64,000 bases of DNA from Meloidogyne chitwoodi (Eukaryota; Nematoda; Chromadorea; Rhabditida; Meloidogynidae): the NCBI GenBank assembly GCA_015183035.1, contig JACZZP010000003.1, forward strand, positions 1,364,001-1,428,000, given 5' to 3'. Position 1 is the stretch's first letter; each line of letters starts with the position of its first letter. The notes below the pieces were generated by a model. It was not told the origin of the DNA. It ran no database searches and saw nothing but the letters and a program-made list of their open reading frames with translations. Below, in pieces: positions 10,962 through 29,710 of the stretch. The position numbers and the translations under genes were made by a program.

Positions 10962-12713
10962 ATGTACATTCTGCCAAGATTTATTAGAAATTTTAGTCCT
11001 TTCAAACGAAGCTTTTCTCCACATATTTTCGGTAAAGACAATTTTTGAGAATAATAATTAGTAGTCAATATTTTATTTTTTAAAGAAGCGTCGGTTGACT
11101 CGCAACAACAATGTCCAGTAGAACTTCCATATGAAATAACAAAGATGCTTGGTTCACTAAAGGTATTTTATTCAATTATTTTATTAATGAATAGAATTAT
11201 TGAATGGGATTAGATTGTTCCCCAGTTTTTGAATAATATTATAAGGCCATTTGATTATATGTTTTTAGGGGAATATTTAATAAAGTTATCTTTTATTGGT
11301 TGAGAAGTGATCAACAAATCTTTTATTATTTTCTGGGGTTGGTTCGGCCGCTTTATTTTTGAACAATATTTCCAATAATAATTTCTTCTATATTTTTAAA
11401 ATTAATTAAAAAAGGATGATATTCTTGAATCACTAATGGATCGTACAATGATTAATGGACTTACATCATATTCTGATAATCCCCTTAAATTCACAAAGGA
11501 ATTACGTGAAATGTCTAGATATTATTTTGATAAAGGTGGTAAAATGGTTAGACCTACAATTTCATTACTTATGAGTGCTGCCTGTAATCAACAAATGTGT
11601 TTTTAATTTTTTTTAAAGTTTTAATTCTATATTTTTAGGAATTCTTCGACTAATTCTGATAATATTAACTTAAATCAATACAAAATTGCTATTGTGGCTG
11701 AAATGATTCACAGCGCCACTTTAGTATTTTATTTTTTTTTAATTTATAAAATTTTAAATAGGTTCATGATGATGTAATTGATGAATCAAATACAAGACGA
11801 GGACAACCGACAACAAATGCTCGTTGGGGAAATAAAAGAGTAAAAATAATTAAAATAAAGAATAAAAAAAAATTATTATTTTAGGCAATTCTTATTGGTG
11901 ATTTTATTCTTGCTCGTGCTACAAAAGTGCTTTGCAGTATTGGACAACCTCAAGTAATAGAAACAATGGCTGCAATTGTTGAAGATTTAGTTAAAGGAGA
12001 ATTAATGCAATTAAATTCTCCACGTAATAAAATAATTAATTAAAATGTTAAATTAAAATATTTATTTATTTTTTCTTAGCTCAATTAAAAAATGCCCGAT
12101 TTAAACATTATATGGTTAAAACATTTTATAAAACAGGCAGTTTATTTTCAAATAGCTGTAAATCTGTTTCTATGCTTTCAGGTAGTATTTATAATAAATA
12201 ATATAATAAAAATAATTATTTTTAAAGGTTGTTCAGAAGCTACCCAACAATTAGCTAGTGAATTTGGACGTAATTTGGGCCTTGCCTTTCAATTAATTGA
12301 TGATGTACTTGATTATGTTGCCTCAGCTGATGAATTAGGCAAACCAACAGCTTCTGATCTCCGTTTGGGATTAGCAACTTGTCCTGTTAGTTATTTATTT
12401 TTAAAGATTTATTTTTTTAAAAAAAAGGTTCTTTTTGCTGCTAATGAATTTCCTGAATTGGATCCTCTTATTGAACGGCGTTTCTCTCAATCAGGTGATC
12501 TGGAAAAAACATTAGAATTGGTCAAACGCTCAAATGGATTGCAAAGTTCAAGAGAATTAGCAAGGAAACATGGGGAGGCTGCAATTGAAAATGTTTGTTA
12601 AAAATAATTAAAATTAATTAAATTAACAGATAAATCAACTTCTTCCTCAAAAAGGTCATATATATGATTGTTTAGTCAACAGTGTACTTAGACAGTTGGA
12701 AAGAGAAAGATAA
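10962..12713 (+). CDS. coq-1: All-trans polyprenyl diphosphate synthase (PDSS1/COQ1), ubiquinone side-chain synthesis
   Basis: This mitochondrial enzyme elongates isopentenyl units onto an allylic diphosphate to make the isoprenoid tail of ubiquinone. The N-terminus, MYILPRFIRNFSPFKRSFSP, is basic and hydroxylated, as in a matrix-targeting sequence. The core has the substrate-binding KGGKMVRPTISLL block, the first Asp-rich motif VHDDVIDES followed by RRGQPT, and the second motif FQLIDDVLDYV. It ends LRQLERER. Exons join cleanly, including 12092-12180 (donor in SMLS|G) and the resumed CSEATQQLA exon. The largest intron is about 250 bp, before DDILESLMDR. In animals such subunits often work with PDSS2; no partner gene is in the window. 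Start chosen at the first ATG in frame with the targeting peptide. Confidence 0.92.
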
Positions 12714-13046
12714 AAAAGCCTACATATTTTTTAGTTTATTTCTGTTATGTTAATTTGTTGAACCCTTTAAGTGAACTTCTCCCCAATTTACCATAAAGAA
12801 TTTCAAAAAATTTATACCTGCAGATTTTTGATAAAAAATTTTATTAGATAAACAAAATAGTCCTTTGTAGATTTAAATTCTCAATAATAATCTTATATAA
12901 AATTAATTCAAAGAAATTATTTTAATTAAATCTTCTAGTTCTCAAATTTTTAAAAATATATAAAAAAATAAATGATGATTTAAATTATTTTAAAAATTAA
13001 TAAATATAAAAGTGTCATTTTTATGGCCATTTTTTCCTCCTTTTTT
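12714..13046. other. Convergent AT-rich spacer
   Basis: Holds the 3' flanks of coq-1 (+) and the KH-domain gene (-). Only AT-rich low-complexity sequence is visible. Confidence 0.5.
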
Positions 13047-15898
13047 TTACTGAAATACACTGTCATCATCGTCATCATCAATATTGTAAACAATTGTATT
13101 TTTGTTGTTACTAATTTTTAATTTAAATTTTAATTGGAATTTTTTCAAAAAATTTCTAATTTTCATAATTTTACAATTATATATTTTTACCTATTTTCAT
13201 GTCGTATCTTTGTGTCTTTTCGCATTTCACTACGGTTAGTATCAAATCTTTCATTTATATTCCACTCTTTTCCATGAAACATTTCACCTCCAATTTTATT
13301 TCCACCAAGAATGTCAGAAGATTGTGTTGGAATATTATCGGCAGTAACAGATTTATCATCAATCATATTTTTATGATGTTTATTTGAAACTAAAAAATGA
13401 AAAAAAATGAGAACAAAAAATTTAATTTTTAAAATTTACAATTATTATATTAATTATTGGTTATATTATTTATATATTTTATTATAATATTTAGATTAAT
13501 TACAATTCCCATCCCGATGTTTTACATAATTATTAATTTCTCCAAATTCTGCTTGCAAATTTGCTGCCTCTGCTTCTTGACGTATTTTATCAGTTATTTG
13601 AGTTTCTTTACTTTCTAATTATTAAAATATTTATAAGTACATATTATAATTAAGTTTATTTAATTTGTTATAGTATATAAACACATTTATTAATTAATAA
13701 ACCTTTATTATTTTGTTGTAAATCCACATCTTCCAAAAACCCTTGCAAATCAAAATCAGAACCCTTAAGAGACAAATAGTCCAAATAATATTATTAATTT
13801 TATATAATCTTTTTCTATTGTTTTTTATATATATTTTATTAATATTTTTTATTTTTTTAAGTCGTTTTTGAATTTTTTCAATAATCTTTTTTAATATATA
13901 TTATCTATAACTTTTAATTATTTTTTTTATATAAATATTTGAAAGATTATAACGATAATTTTTGTATTATTTAAATTACCTGAATAAACACTTTATAAAG
14001 CAAATTTAAAACTGAAGCTATACGCATATGAGCAATATGTGGCAAAGCATAAACATCAATACGAATATGTAATCTATAAGGATTTTTTAAAATTAAAATA
14101 TAAAACATACGGTCCAGCAAAATGAGCATATCGAGGATCACCAGAATTAAGTAATTCAATTTCCTAAATTTTTTTTAAAGAATTATTAAAATATATTAAT
14201 TTATTTTATAAATTTTAAAGAAATTTAATATTATTATTTTGATTCAGTTGAGTACCAATCTTCAAATATTATTTTTAAATTTAATATTTTATTACTTTTC
14301 AATATTGAGCTAAGAATTCGATTTTTAAGTTCACACTTACGGCTTTGTTATTCTCATAATTTTTCTTGGTTCAAAAATACCTGTGCGCGATCCTTTGTCG
14401 AATGTGCTCCTTGAATAGATAAGGAACATTTATATTTTTTACAAATCTTTTGTAAAGTCAATCCACCAACACCAATTAAACGTCCAACAAAATTAACCTT
14501 AAAAAATATTTTTTGTAAAATAAAAACATTTATTTTTACTTTAGGATATTTATAATTGGGTACAATAACATAACGACAAATTTTTATTTGTTTTTCCAAT
14601 TCTAACCATTCCAAATTGTAAGATTCTTCTAATTTATTAATTTCTTAAAAAATATTTTTTAAATAAAAACTTTTTTTAAATATAAAACCTCCATTTAAAA
14701 GCCGTTTAGAGTGACTGAGATTTTCCGTTATTGGTGAATCCAGTGAATTAATAAAATTTGATTCCTGACGCATTTCAAATACCAAAAACTTCAAGAAATA
14801 AATATTAAATAAAATAACATTCTTAAACCTTTGTCTCTTTCTCCAATGGACTAACTGTTGGCATACTTTCAGTTTCATAAAGATCTGACAATGGATTAAG
14901 TCTCGCATTTGACATAGCATAAAAATTTAAATTTAAATGAATTATTATTGTTTTGATACCGAAACAAAAGAAAATCTAGTTTGCTTAGGAGGAAATAAAG
15001 AAGTCAGATTGGATTCATTTGCTTGTAAAGAGCTTATTCCTCCTGTACCAATTGGAATTGGATCCTCAAAGAACTGATATAAAAGTTGAAATTACATTTG
15101 AAAATAATTTTTACCCTCTTTTTATTGCCATAAACAATAGGTAAAGATTGCCGTTTACGGGAATATTCGTGCGATTGGTTTACATCTGGCTGTTGAGATC
15201 CATCATTATTAACTGTAGAACGTGCATTCTAAAAGTGAAATATTAAATGGCTAATTAATTAAAAATAAAAACTCACACGTTGAAGTAATTGTTGTTTAAG
15301 ACCTAATGAAAAATATCCACCTGTATCAATTCTTTCATTTCGATCTTCAACAAGTCTTTTCTCTCTGATATTAAATTTATATTAAAAAAATTTTTAAATT
15401 AAATTTAAAAAATCTAATTTACTAGTAATTTAAAAAAAAACCTGTCAAAAATTTCCCTGTCTCTTCCACTACCTTCAGACAATCTTTTTTCATATAAACT
15501 ACGTTCATTTGTTGATCGATTGAAAAATTGTCTAGTTTCTAATGCAACTGGAACATTCGCAATTGAATCAGTATAATCATCAATGCGACTACGAGATCGT
15601 GCAAATCCAAATTCGCCCGGGGCAATCAAAGAATTGTGGCTGTCTAAAATTTAAATAGTTCTTAACAAAATTAAAAATAGAACTCAAATTGAATAAAATT
15701 AAAATATCATAAAAATATTACTACTCATTCTCCAGCTTCCCATTCTAGATCGACTGCGTTCACCTTTTACTGTTCGACTTCCGTCCATTTTAAATGTTGG
15801 ATTTCGATTATCATATGGTTCAGGACTACTCTCAACCAAATCAATAAACTAAAAAATTTATTTAAAAACTCAAATAAAAATATTTTTCTTACATCCAT
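13047..15898 (-). CDS. STAR-family (Sam68/QKI-like) KH-domain RNA-binding protein
   Basis: STAR proteins bind bipartite RNA motifs and control splicing, stability or translation. The minus-strand gene starts ATGGAT at 15898-15893, splices to FIDLVESSPEPYDN, and runs through a Ser/Arg-rich N-terminus. Next come a QUA1-like helix region (NLEWLELEKQIKICRYVIVP) and a single KH domain of the extended STAR type. The KH opens YPKVNFVGRLIGVGGLTLQK, continues SLSIQGAHSTKDRAQ, and after an intron gives EIELLNSGDPRYAHFAGP. That last block matches the STAR-specific LRNSGDPKYAHL loop. The C-terminus is acidic, with YNIDDDDDDDSVFQ before TAA at 13049-13047. The GxxG loop reads GVGG, not GPRG as in GLD-1/QKI, so it is nearer a diverged KHDRBS relative. 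The exact orthologue is not recognised. Confidence 0.82.
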
Positions 15899-16307
15899 TG
15901 TCCGTTAAAAAATATTTTAAGTCGTTTATTTAATCTGGTAAAAGAAATTTATTAAAAAAAGGATTATTCAGTTGTTTTTTCCAATAATTTATTTCTTAAC
16001 CAAATTAGAATAATCTTCCTTATCTAAAATTATGCCTAAAATATATTAAAAAAAGTTACCGCATGATAAAAAAACAAAAACTCTAAAAATTATAATTATT
16101 ATTGACATATTGAGTCTCCTAACTTAATTTTTTGAGTAAAAACTTAAAAGGATAGACTCAGAAAATATTCTTTTATTTGTTTTTCTTTTAAGAATTTTTT
16201 GTTTTCTTTACTGTATTTATGGGTTTTGTTCAAAACATTAAAATGCAAGTTTTTATTTTAAAAACATATTTAAGAATTAAATAAAATTTTATTTTTGCAG
16301 CTTTTTA
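15899..16307. other. Divergent spacer between the KH gene and the KGD4 locus
   Basis: AT-rich sequence likely to carry both promoters. It ends in a strong pyrimidine-AG signal, atttttgcag (16291-16300), just before the next open frame. That could be a trans-splice acceptor or the end of a 5' UTR intron. Confidence 0.45.
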
Positions 16308-16487
16308 ATGGAGAATTCCCTAAAGTTTTTTGAGTCTTTTCTCATTTGGAGTCGACGCTCAAATTCTTCACGACTTCTAAAAGCAAATAATGATTTAATT
16401 AATAACAATATTTCGGAATTTAATTCAAAACAACTATTAGATAATCGTCTTTTTTGTACCTCTTCATCATCAATGGTTTTTTCTTAA
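16308..16487 (+). CDS. Small frame, probable 5' exon (targeting sequence) of the KGD4-like gene
   Basis: ATG at 16308 follows an acceptor-like tttttgcag and opens a 59-codon frame. Its N-terminal part, LIWSRRSNSSRLLKANND, is rich in Arg, Ser and Leu and lacks acidic residues until late, as in a mitochondrial presequence. If the donor TCATCAATG|gttttttc is used and the next exon begins at ATG 16621 after tttttttaag, the two exons join in phase 0. The KGD4-like protein would then gain about 50 residues. Alternatively this is an independent short frame, or not translated. No homology of its own was recognised. Confidence 0.45.
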   Translation: MENSLKFFESFLIWSRRSNSSRLLKANNDLINNNISEFNSKQLLDNRLFCTSSSSMVFS

Positions 16488-16620
16488 AAATTTATATCAA
16501 ATTTGTTTTTCTAGTTTTTTTTTAATATTTGAATATTCGAATTTATTTTTAGTTTCACTTGATTTTCTAAAAAATTCTGTTAATTAAATTTTATAAAAGC
16601 TCATTAAAAATTTTTTTAAG

Positions 16621-16895
16621 ATGGCTGAAAGAAAACCTATGATCAAATTTTTGGGACGTCGTTTTCCTCAGCCAAAATTTGATTCTTCTATATTAACTAG
16701 TCAACAACAAGAACCAAGTAAAACTTCTAACAATAAGAATGAATTATTTTCTAAAGCTATTGAATTCTATCAATTGCCAGAATGTTATAGGCCTAAACCT
16801 TTGAGTGAACAAGAAATTAAAATTATTAATGTTTGTTTTTTTAATATTTTATTCTTAAATTTAAATTTTTACAGAGTGGTGGATGCACCAATTAA
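16621..16895 (+). CDS. kgd4: KGD4/MRPS36-like subunit of the 2-oxoglutarate dehydrogenase complex
   Basis: KGD4 (formerly MRPS36) tethers the E3 subunit to the 2-oxoglutarate dehydrogenase core in mitochondria. Two exons, 16621-16830 and 16875-16895, give 76 residues. The N-terminal block KPMIKFLGRRFPQPKFD matches the family's P-x-I-R/K-F...RR..PKP segment. The C-terminal block LPECYRPKPLSEQEIKIINS, followed by GGCTN, matches its LP.KYRRK..S.EE...I..GG ending. The region between is Ser/Gln-rich and variable, as in other family members. Length is slightly under the human protein (about 100 residues), unless the upstream frame at 16308 is its first exon. ccpp-1 begins about 250 bp downstream on the same strand. 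Recognition rests on two short motifs. Confidence 0.72.
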
Positions 16896-17141
16896 TGGAT
16901 GTTTTTTTTAATTATTGCTCAAAATAGTCTTATTTTCGAGTTCAGTTAGTTTATTCCCATATTCATGATAGAAGAAGATTTAAATAAAAATCATTCTTTT
17001 TTATGTATTAAAGATAAATAAATATTTTTAATTTTAATTTTGTCATTTTATATTTTTGTTTTATTTACAATTTCCATTCTTATTTTTTTAATATATTTTT
17101 TAATTATTTAGATTATTATATATTTTTTAAAAATTGTTTTT

Positions 17142-20100
17142 ATGATTAATCAACTTTCTAAATCCAACGGAAATGCCTTTCCTTCAACATCTACAAATAG
17201 GTTCATTTTTTAAATATTTAAAAAAAATTATATTTTTTTTTCTTTAAGTATCTGTGCTCAAAAACAAATTGAATATTCTTCTGAATTAGATTCTCTTACT
17301 TCTCTTTTGGTTCATTTTTGTTTAACAAATTCTGATGTTTGTGAGCAACAATCTATTGCTAGTTTTATTTTGAGTAAATTTAATAATAATGAAATGGATT
17401 TGTCTACAGCTTTTAAGTTCTCTTTTTATTTATTTAATTTTATTACAACTATTTTTAGTTTTATTGAATCATCTCCTGTCCTTATTTCTTTGCCAACTTT
17501 TAATAATCAATCAAAATCTGAATTGATTGAAAGAAAAGAAAATAAAATAAAAAAAATTAATAATACTTCAAAATTATCACTTTCTACCAAAATTTTAGAA
17601 AAATCAAACGAAGAAAAATCCAAAAAAATAATTAAATATGGAAGTTTATTAAAACAGAAAATTGATGAAAAGAATATTGAAATTAGGAAAAATAAAATTT
17701 ATAAAGAAGAAAAACAAAATCATAAAAAGGTTTTTTTTAAATTTAAAAATTAATTAATTAAAATATATTTATTAGTTAAAATCATTTTCTGAAAGATCAA
17801 AAAATTTAAAAACATCTAAAACTTTTAAAAATGAAGAATTATTCTCTAATTCTTTGCAACAAAGACCTTCTTCAAAACGAAAAATTAAACAAAAATTAAT
17901 ACAAAAATCTAAAAGTAATTTAGATTTATTTCAGTCAACTATTAATAAAAGGTTTTTTAAAAATAAAAAATAATTTATTTTATTATTATTATTTTTTAAG
18001 TAAATTACGTCGACCAAATACAAGTAGTGGTGGAGGAAATAATACAAATAAAAAATTAAAATCTCCAATTTGCCAATTTTATAATAATAAACAACAAACT
18101 TCTTCTGGAATTAATAAAAAAGCAAATAAAAGTCAATTATTATTAATAGAATATATTCTTAAAGCTATTGAAGTTTGTTTAAAAATATATAATTTATTTT
18201 ATTATTTTTATTTTTTTTAGCTCACAAATGATTCATTGAGTTTATTAGTATTTTGTAAAATATTAAATGGATATATCGAAAATTGTGAACGTTCAGGTTT
18301 TTTTTAAATAAATATTTTTATTTTTTAAATTTAGTTAAACACCATCATTTAAAATTTCTTGTAAAATTTGATATAATTAATCATCTTTTGCGTGCTATAA
18401 GAACTCGTTTTTATTTATTTAAAATTCAAAATTGGGAAATATTAGATTATTTTATTCTCGATATTTTAGCAAAAACAGTTTTATTATTTTATGGAAAAGG
18501 TAAATTTTTTTTATTATAATTTAAATATTTATTTAATTTTTAGATAAAAAATTTGCTTTAAAAGTTAGATTGAGGTATTTTTTTAAAACAAAAAAAATAA
18601 TATTTTATTTTTTTTAGTGGTGTTCTTTCACTTTTAATTGATCATTTACTTCTTTGTGAAAATGTTGAAGAAATCTTCTCAAAACAAAATATTTTTTCTT
18701 CACAAAATTTTAATTTATTTTGTTTATTAGCTCAATCACTTAATTCTGGTATATTTTTTAATTAATTAATTGTGTTTATTTTTTAGTTAGAAATGCTCAA
18801 ATTTTATCTTCTGAACAAAATTTTATTAAAAATTTTTTATATACATTAAATTCTTTTAATTCTTATTTATCAAATTGTGAGTATTTTTAAAAATAAAAAT
18901 ATATTTATTTATTTATTTAGCAATTGAAACATCTTTATTATATAAAAAAGATAATTATTTATTATTTAATGAGGAAGGAAATAATAATAATTTTGAATTT
19001 ATTGATTTAATTTCATTAAAAATGGCTAAAATGATGGAATGTTTAATTATTCTTTCAAAAAATCGTAAGAATTTTTTTGAAAATAAATAAATATATTTTA
19101 TTTATTTAATTAAATTATTTTTTTTAATTATTAAAAAAAATATTTTAAAATAAAAATTATTTTTGACGCAACATCTTTATTTTTTTAAAAAAAGTGTTCC
19201 TTTAATTTTTACTTTTTCTGCCATTTGTTCATTTTTTTCCAGTTAATCTCATATCACATTTAATTAAATAAAAGAAAAAAAAAATTTTTTTTTTTATTTA
19301 CTCTTTCCTTTATATTTATTTATTTTATTTATTTTTAATTAAAAATTAATTGATTTAAATTATTTTATTTTTAGAAAATATTAAACTTCAACTTATTAAA
19401 TATAATTGTTTACAAATTTTAAAATTAATTTTTGAAACTAATTTTGCAAATCGTTTTGTTAATTTTGGATGTAAACAAATTGTTTTTATTTCTTTAAATA
19501 TTTTGAGACAATTTATACGAATTGGTTAATTATTTTAAATATTTTAAAAATAATTTAATTTTAGAAGAATGTCGAAAACAATTATTAGAAGAATTAAATA
19601 TATTAAAAATGTGTGAAATTTTTATTGAAGATTTGTCAGAAAATATAAAAATAAAAGAAAATAATAATTATAATGATGATGATGATATTCAATTAAATGT
19701 AATTTAATTATTTAATTTAATTAATAATTTAATTTAAATATTAGGATTCTCTTTGTTCTTTATGTTTGAAATGTTTACCTTCACAAGAATTTTTTTATTG
19801 TTTTGATGATTTTCCTTTAAAATTTGTTCTTCCTTTTGATAAAAATAATTTATTAATAACAGAATCAAATAATAAAAAAGAAGAATTAATTTCTTCTTCT
19901 TCTTCTTCTTCTTATGATATTGAACATTTAAAAATAATTACTAATAATAATAATTTTATTGAAGAAAGTGGTAATAATTTTTAAAAAATAATAATAATAT
20001 TTTTAAATTTATTAGATGAAGATTCATCAAATATTTGGCCTTTTAATTCATTAAATAATAATAAAGAAGAAAAAGAAGATTTAATTAATGAAGAAAAAAA

Positions 20101-22626
20101 CGATAAAAAAATTAAAAAAACAAAATTAATTAAAAAAGATGTAAATAATTTATTATTAAATTTATCAGATATAAGCCAATATAGCCGTTTAAATTTAAAT
20201 AAAATTATTGTACGTTGTTTTAAATAAATAAATAAATATAATTTTATTTTTTAATTAAAAAGAATTATCAAAAGTATTTTCCAGAATTTAATAATGATAA
20301 AATAAAAAAATTAATTTTTGATGAAATTAATAATAATAATAATAATAAAGAAGATTTAAAAGAAGAATATGATAAAATTATTTTAAATAAATGGAAGGTT
20401 GTTTTTTTAAATAAATTAAATTTAAATATATTTAAGAAAATTAATTCTGTTGGATCTTTTGTTAAAATAGCTAATCCAGAATTATATAATTGTTCAGATA
20501 AAATATTAATTAATGAAGAAGATAAACAACAGAAATATTTTAAAAATTCTTCAAATAATTCTATGAGGTTTTTCTTTTTTTAAATAAATTAATTAAAATT
20601 TTATTTTTTAAGAGAATTAATAACTGAAAATATATCAAATTATTATAATAATAAAAAAGAAGAAAAAAAGGAAGAAAATAATTTTAATAAATTTTTTCCT
20701 CGAGTTATTTTTGATTTAAATAATAATAATAAAATAAATAATAATAATAATAATATTGATTATTTAAAATTTGAAAGTCGTTTTGAATCTGGTAATTTAT
20801 GGAAAGCAATACAAGTACATATAATTATTTATTTATTTTTTAATTAAATTTAAATAGATTGGACTTTATAAATATCAATTAATTATTTCTCCAGACATTA
20901 ATCAACAAAATATGCATTTTCAGTGGTTTTATTTTGAAATTTCAAATATTCGTTCAGGAATTCAATATAATTTTGAAATTATTAATTGTTTAAAAAATAT
21001 TTCAATGTTTTCTAAAGGTTTTTTTCTTCTTAATTATTTAAAAAAATAAATATAAGGAATGCAACCTGTTCTTTTCTCTACAATTGAAGCAGAAAAATTT
21101 GGTCGTATTGGTTGGATGAGAGCTGGAACTGAAATAAATTATTTTAGAAATTTATACAAAATTCCTAATATAAATATGGATTTAATTAAAGAAAATACTT
21201 TTTTAAATAATAAAAAAATGAAAAGATCTTCATTAAAAAATGTAAGAAAATTTTTAAAATAAATTTATTATTATTTTTTAAATTTAGAAAAATATTAATC
21301 AAAATAATTGTGATAATATAGAAACGAGGTTATAATAATAATTTAATTAAAATATATTTAAAACCTTTTTTATTTTAGGAATTTTTCTTCTCTTAATTTT
21401 ACAATTAATTTTCCACATGATGGAGATATTTGTTATATTGCATATCATTTTCCTTATACATATACACGACTTGAAGTATTTTTATTTATTTTTTAAATTA
21501 TTAATTTAAACAAAAAAAGTGTACAATTGAACGTTGGATTTCTTCTTCTTTATCAATAAATAATTTATTTTTTTGGCGTCAAAAACTTTGTAATACTTTA
21601 TCTGGAAATTCTGTCCCAATTTTAACTATTACAAATAATAATAATTTTTTAAAATTAAAAAAAATAATTTTAATAACTTCACGTGTTCATCCTGGAGAAT
21701 CAAATAGTTCATGGATTATTCATGGTTATTTTTTTATTAAAAATTATTATTAAAAGAAAATAATTTTAGGTTTTATTCAATTTTTATTATCTACACATCC
21801 CTTAGCTAATCGTGCTCGTGATATATTTATTTTTAAATTAATACCAATGTTAAATCCAGATGGAGTAATTAATGGAAGGTATTATTATTATTATTATTAA
21901 ATTTATTTATTTATAGTCATCGTTGTTCACTTGCAGGACAAGATTTAAATAGAGTATGGAATTGTCCTTCTTCTATTCTTCATCCTTCTATTTTTCATAC
22001 AAAAGCATTAATACAATATATGGTTAATATATTTTTACATACTAATATTTAATTATTATAATATTTTAAATATTTAATTTTTTTAAAAAAAAGGTTGAAA
22101 TTCTTAAAATGCCTCCATTTACTTTTATTGATTTACATGGACATTCAAGAAAGGCAAATATTTTTATGTATGGAAATAATCCAAAGGAGTCTTGGTGTCT
22201 AGAAGATAATTCTGTTGAATCAAAAACATTTTCTCTTCTTCCAGAAATTCTTTCTAAGGTTATTATTTTTTTAATATATAATTTTAATTTTTTTTAGTTT
22301 TCTGATTCATTTTCATTAAAAGATTGCTCCTTTTCAATAACAAAGGCAAAAGAATTCTCTGCTAGGGTATCAATGTGGCGTCAATTTAAGCTTGAACGGG
22401 TCTATACATGCGAATCTAGTTATTGGGGTTTTGATTTTGGATCAAAAATAGGAACTCAAGTATTTTTAAATTTTAAAGAAAAATTATTATTATTATTTTG
22501 TAGATAACAATAGCTGATTTAAAACGAATGGGTACAGAATTAGTAGAAGGATTAGTACATCTTTATGATCTTCATAATACAACAAACGAAGCCAATAAAA
22601 ATATTAATTGTAATTTACGGCAGTAA
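17142..22626 (+). CDS. ccpp-1: Cytosolic carboxypeptidase CCPP-1 (AGTPBP1/Nna1 family), tubulin deglutamylase
   Basis: M14D carboxypeptidases remove side-chain or C-terminal glutamates from tubulin, mainly in cilia and neurons. About 25 small exons run from ATG 17142 to TAA 22624-22626. The long N-terminal half is helical and Lys/Asn-rich with low-complexity inserts, including a serine run from a TTC repeat at 19891-19913. The CCP-specific N-domain follows, with [12 protein letters not shown] and [14 protein letters not shown]. The catalytic domain carries the zinc ligands in [16 protein letters not shown] and the [19 protein letters not shown] block. Then come [14 protein letters not shown] and the catalytic glutamate in [10 protein letters not shown]. 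All metal and catalytic residues seem present, so the enzyme should be active. A 310-bp AT-rich intron (about 19.07-19.37 kb) is longer than its neighbours. Spacing to the KGD4-like gene is short. Confidence 0.92.
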
Positions 22627-22807
22627 TTATTATTAAATTACATGGTAGTATACATATATTTATTCAGAATTTGTGCAAAATATATATAGAATAATTAGAA
22701 AATTGTAGTTTTATAAAAAAAATTAATTAATTTTAATAAATTATATTTAATAATTTTAATAAAATTAAGTAATTAATTAAAGTAAATGGAAAGTTTGTTT
22801 ATTTTTA

Positions 22808-28428
<5,621 letters not shown>

Positions 28429-29095
28429 TTTTACTTAATATAAACAAAAATAAACATGTCAAAATTTAAAATCTATAAATTTCTTTTTATTTTAAATCAC
28501 ATAAAAATTCATAAAAATATAATACTGATAACGAAAAATACTCATTTTCAAAATTGACCTATATGATATCGGTCACCCCAACAGACATCGATCAACTGGT
28601 GGCCTTCTATTTTTAGAATTTACAGAATTTTAAGGACTAGTACTGCCAGATCCTGTTAGTTAAATTTAAATAATGTTACAAAATTATGTAAATTTTTCTT
28701 AATTTATAGGATTGTTAGCTAGCTCTGATAATTCAACAATATGTTTTTGCGGTGCAACTTAGGTGAGAAACCGATGTAATAGAGGGAGATACAGCTGTGT
28801 ATGAAAGGATAGTGTAGCTAATCATGAAAATATCAATTCGTCACGGTTTTACACTTAAATTGAGAATCGTGGCGGAAGTATGAGATAGTTTACATATTTA
28901 TCTATCCAATAACTACATTCTTTCAGCATGACTCAATACCTACTTATGACATATCGCCTTTTCAATTCAGAATATCAAAAATGATCTAAGACTCAAATGT
29001 TTATAATTGAAGAAAAAATTTCTAAATTTATGCCTGACCATTTCGTCTACTGGTATTTTGTACAAATCCAATCTTTTGATTACAGTACTCTGTGA
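28429..29095. other. 5' flank of gex-2
   Basis: Moderately AT-rich, less so than the introns. It should contain the gex-2 promoter. I see no gene, and no repeat before the element that begins at 29105. Confidence 0.5.
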
Positions 29096-29104
29096 AGCCT
29101 AAAG

Positions 29105-29300
29105 GGGTGTCACTTTACCGACGCCGTTTTAACGATAGGATTTGACCGACAGCTTTTGACGTCAGCCGTTTTACCGACGCCGTTCGACCGAATTCGTCGG
29201 TCAAATGAGACCTTTTCAACTGTCGGTCAAATCGCATCGGTCAAACGGCTGTCGGTCAAATCCTATTGTTAAAACGGCGTCGGTAAAGTGACTCGCTCCC
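29105..29300. mobile_element. 196-bp inverted-repeat element with a perfect 9-bp target duplication
   Basis: The element opens GGGTGTCACTTTACCGACGC and closes with its mirror, GTAAAGTGACTCGCTCCC. Inverted arms are about 45-50 bp, including GGATTTGACCGACAG and its reverse complement. The interior repeats GTCGGTCAAA-type motifs in both orientations. It is flanked by identical copies of AGCCTAAAG at 29096-29104 and 29301-29309. A 9-bp duplication and GGG ends match copies A and B at 4913 and 53683 in style, suggesting MULE-type non-autonomous elements. It has no coding capacity. Confidence 0.88.
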
Positions 29301-29323
29301 AGCCTAAAGGTGTAGGCTTTGCC

Positions 29324-29710
29324 GGAACAGGCCAGCTCAGTGTTGCCATTTCAGTGTTGCCAGCTCAGTGTTGCCATTTCAGTGTTAGCCAGCTCAGTGT
29401 TGAGCCATCTCAGTGTTAGCCATTTCAGTGTCACCGTTAAGGCTAAAAATCTCATAAGAAATCGGACCCGGATCGGGCCCGGAACCTTGATTTTATCAGA
29501 AACTAACATTATTTGTTCTTATTATTTTTTTCTTACTTTTTTTTTTACTAAAATTCCGGTTCGTAGATGTCGGAAATTCTGTACTGGTATTAACTGGCCC
29601 AACACTGAAATGGTTAACACTGAGATGGCTCAACACTGAGCTGGCTAACACTGAAATGGCAACACTGAGCTGGCAACACTGAAATGGCAACACTGAGGTG
29701 ACCCCTACCG
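29324..29710. mobile_element. 387-bp fold-back element with tandem repeats in both arms
   Basis: The left arm is a run of CAGTGTTGCC-type units preceded alternately by AGCT and ATTT. The right arm is the same run inverted (GGCAACACTGAAATGGCAAC and similar). A unique core of about 170 bp (roughly 29440-29590) lies between. The 10-mer aggctttgcc flanks the element at 29314-29323 and 29711-29720, probably a 9-10 bp target duplication. Predicted open frames here simply translate the repeat and are not genes. Confidence 0.85.

Noticed and set aside
29319..29693. Open frames on both strands with repeated QLSVAISVLASS-type sequence
   Set aside because: They translate the tandem units of a fold-back element and mirror each other on the two strands.
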